Part shown: piece by piece, positions 8,132 through 9,351 of the stretch
How positions within the stretch are numbered: the first letter of the stretch is position 1
Layout of the letters: the number at the start of each line of letters is the position of its first letter
NCBI GenBank assembly: GCA_010031845.1
Contig: RGYX01000027.1
Span: 1-9,351 of the forward strand
Origin: Verrucomicrobiota bacterium
GTDB taxonomy: Bacteria; Verrucomicrobiota; Verrucomicrobiia; Methylacidiphilales; Verrucolacustridaceae
Reading direction: 5' to 3'
Length of the DNA: 9,351 nt
Notes under the pieces: generated by a model
What the model was told of the DNA's origin: nothing
What the model saw: only the letters and a program-made list of their open reading frames with translations
Database searches by the model: none
Program-made: the position numbers and the translations under genes

Positions 8132-8824
8132 CTATTTTCGCAACCGGAGCCAGGCCTCCGACAAAACCCAGTCCCCGGAAACCGTGATTTTTAAATTGGG
8201 CTCGCCTGATTCCACCAACACGCCTTTGACTCCCGCCAACTCGGCGGCCGCCAGACAATCCGTAACAACCACCTGATCCTTTCGGGCTTTCTTGAGCCCG
8301 GCCTGTAACAGGGTTTTACGAACCACCTGTGGCGTCTCCATCCGCCACAACCCCTCCCGGTCGACCCAGCGGAGAATTTGCCCTGCGGGATTCGTGGCCC
8401 GGACGGTGTCCGACATCTTGCTGGCGGCGGCTGCCGCTTCATGCCGGCGGGCCTCGGACAAAACCCTTTCCACCAGCTGTTTCGTCAACAAAACCCGGGC
8501 CGCATCATGCACCACTGCCCATTCCACTTCCTCTCCCAAGGCCTCCAGCCCCTCCCAAACCGAATCCTGCCTTTCCTTCCCCCCTTTGATCACCTTCACC
8601 CGCTCCCTGTCGTTCGGAAAATGTTTATCCACCCAACAACGGGCATCCTCCCTCACATCGCTCCGGACCGTCAAAACCACGGTTCCAATCCCAGCCGAGG
8701 AAAGCAAAGCTTCCATCGGATGGGCAAAAACAGGACGACCCGCGATTTCGGTGATCGACTTATCGTGCCCCAAGCGCCGCCCCTGTCCGGCGGCCAAGAG
8801 GATGGCCCCGGCGTCCCGCTTCAC
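8132..8824 (-). CDS. ispD: 2-C-methyl-D-erythritol 4-phosphate cytidylyltransferase
   Basis: Couples CTP to MEP to form CDP-ME, the third step of the MEP (non-mevalonate) isoprenoid pathway. The 230-residue length is normal for the family. The nucleotide-binding start AILLAAGQGRRLG (7-19) is followed by K22, which matches the catalytic Lys of E. coli IspD (K27). Further family motifs are GGKERQDSVWEGLEAL (81-96), VVHDAAR (104-110, with D107 and R110), SDTV (138-141), LWRMETPQ (159-166, with R161), TD (188-189) and LKITV (211-215, with K212). The usual Pro after HDAAR is Val here, a mild deviation. The start is GTG at 8824, which overlaps the upstream TGA by 4 nt (GTGA); no clear Shine-Dalgarno is present, so translation is probably coupled to the MCE gene. 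It is a standalone IspD, not an IspDF fusion within what is visible. Confidence 0.96.
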   Translation of the reverse strand: MKRDAGAILLAAGQGRRLGHDKSITEIAGRPVFAHPMEALLSSAGIGTVVLTVRSDVREDARCWVDKHFPNDRERVKVIKGGKERQDSVWEGLEALGEEVEWAVVHDAARVLLTKQLVERVLSEARRHEAAAAASKMSDTVRATNPAGQILRWVDREGLWRMETPQVVRKTLLQAGLKKARKDQVVVTDCLAAAELAGVKGVLVESGEPNLKITVSGDWVLSEAWLRLRK

Positions 8825-9351
8825 GGCCGCGAACGGTCGCTGGGGGCGGATTTTTTGTCCGATTTTTTGGAGACTTCCGCATCCTCCCCCTTGTTGGAGT
8901 CGTCACTGTAGAAGAGCACCCCGTGCTTTCTGAGGTTCGCCATCAGGTTTTTCATGTCCCGGGCCATCTTTTCGTCCTTCATCAGGGTGTATAGCGGCCC
9001 CTTGCCCTGCTGCGCTTCGTTGAGGAGTCCGGTCGCGGATTTAGCAAACTCATCGACTCGTTTGGCCGCGGAACGGATCTCATCCAAAGCCGGGCCCGCC
9101 GAAGCCATCACCGCGTTCAACCCCGCCTCCTGCTCCCCTTTGACCCTGGCCCCGGTGGCCAAGAAAGTACCGTCCGGCTTCTCGGGCGGAACCACTCGCA
9201 CGAATCGATCCCCCAGCATGCCGTATTGGTCGATGCGAAACTTCGATCCCGTGGGAAGCTCGGTGCCGGCATCAATTCTCAGGATCAGCTCGACAAAGTT
9301 TTGCCCCACATGATAGCTGGGCGTGTCCGCCACGGTGCCGATCTGGGCGCC
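8821..9351 (-). CDS. MCE/MlaD-family lipid-transport protein (5' partial)
   Basis: The last 176 residues of a protein whose N-terminus lies beyond the window. The first ~55 visible residues match the second half of an MCE domain: AQIGTV (2-7), then FVELILRIDAGTELPTGSKFRI and GMLGDRFVRVVPP, the usual strand-loop-strand pattern with the conserved LGDR-type turn. After it come a helical stretch at about 75-120 with ALDEIRSAAKRVDEF, typical of the coiled region behind MCE domains, and KGPLYTLMKDEKM, a variant of the 'GxLgxLlkDe' element common in these proteins. The tail is polar, Lys/Ser/Asp-rich and probably disordered. Family members are membrane-anchored periplasmic substrate-binding parts of ABC-type lipid transporters between inner and outer membrane, so permease and ATPase genes are likely upstream, outside the window. 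The GTG at 9333 is unlikely to be the start because MCE-like sequence continues to the edge. Confidence 0.85.
   Translation of the reverse strand, partial: GAQIGTVADTPSYHVGQNFVELILRIDAGTELPTGSKFRIDQYGMLGDRFVRVVPPEKPDGTFLATGARVKGEQEAGLNAVMASAGPALDEIRSAAKRVDEFAKSATGLLNEAQQGKGPLYTLMKDEKMARDMKNLMANLRKHGVLFYSDDSNKGEDAEVSKKSDKKSAPSDRSRP

Noticed and set aside
8140..8162. Hairpin CGGAG...CTCCG just after the tRNA as a terminator
   Set aside because: The stem is only 5 bp, is followed by no T-run, and lies in the ispD coding sequence.
7971..8276. Plus-strand open frame of 101 codons across the intergenic region and tRNA
   Set aside because: It runs through the complete tRNA-Glu gene and into ispD antisense, has no ribosome site, and its translation has no recognisable features.

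Overview
This window looks like chromosomal DNA from a free-living or host-associated member of Verrucomicrobia (PVC group). The evidence is a run of four minus-strand genes (positions 1-4160) that resemble, in order and in recognisable sequence, the Akkermansia muciniphila pilus-like locus Amuc_1102-1101-1100-1099. The proteins are too divergent from my memory of the Akkermansia sequences for this to be Akkermansia itself. Base composition is GC-rich (by eye, high fifties percent), except for a short AT-rich promoter region upstream of metH.

Layout, read along the minus strand from high to low coordinates. (1) The 3' part of an MCE/MlaD-family lipid-transport gene (8821-9351, 5' end outside the window) overlaps by 4 nt with ispD (8132-8824), which encodes a MEP-pathway isoprenoid enzyme. 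(2) A tRNA-Glu(TTC) gene lies on the plus strand (8054-8126) and converges on ispD with only 5 nt between them. (3) A 136-nt intergenic region (7918-8053) separates the divergent tRNA and metH. It holds a perfect TATAAT box overlapped by a perfect 9-bp inverted repeat, a good candidate for a repressor-controlled metH promoter. (4) metH (4192-7917) is a full-length, intact cobalamin-dependent methionine synthase. (5) After a gap of only 31 nt comes the pilus-like cluster: a secreted Amuc_1102-like protein (3459-4160), a PilM-PilN fusion (1730-3436, start uncertain), an Amuc_1100/PilO-like inner-membrane protein (714-1733) and a single-pass membrane protein with a calcium-type TSP3/EF-hand loop (1-717, 3' end outside the window). 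The last two junctions are ATGA overlaps, indicating translational coupling.

The order PilM+PilN, PilO-like, then a small anchored protein in the PilP position matches pilMNOPQ operons of type IV pilus machines. A PilQ/Amuc_1098-like secretin gene is therefore expected just beyond position 1. Together these would build the inner-membrane alignment platform connecting a cytoplasmic actin-like ring to an outer-membrane secretin. No pilin, ATPase or platform PilC gene is in the window.

Coding density is very high. There is no gene-free stretch above 300 nt, and I see no insertion sequence, CRISPR array, integrase or phage gene. The most notable points are the fused PilM-PilN, the calcium-loop protein in the PilP slot, the lack of a normal start codon for the PilM-like gene, and the operator-like palindrome on the metH promoter.
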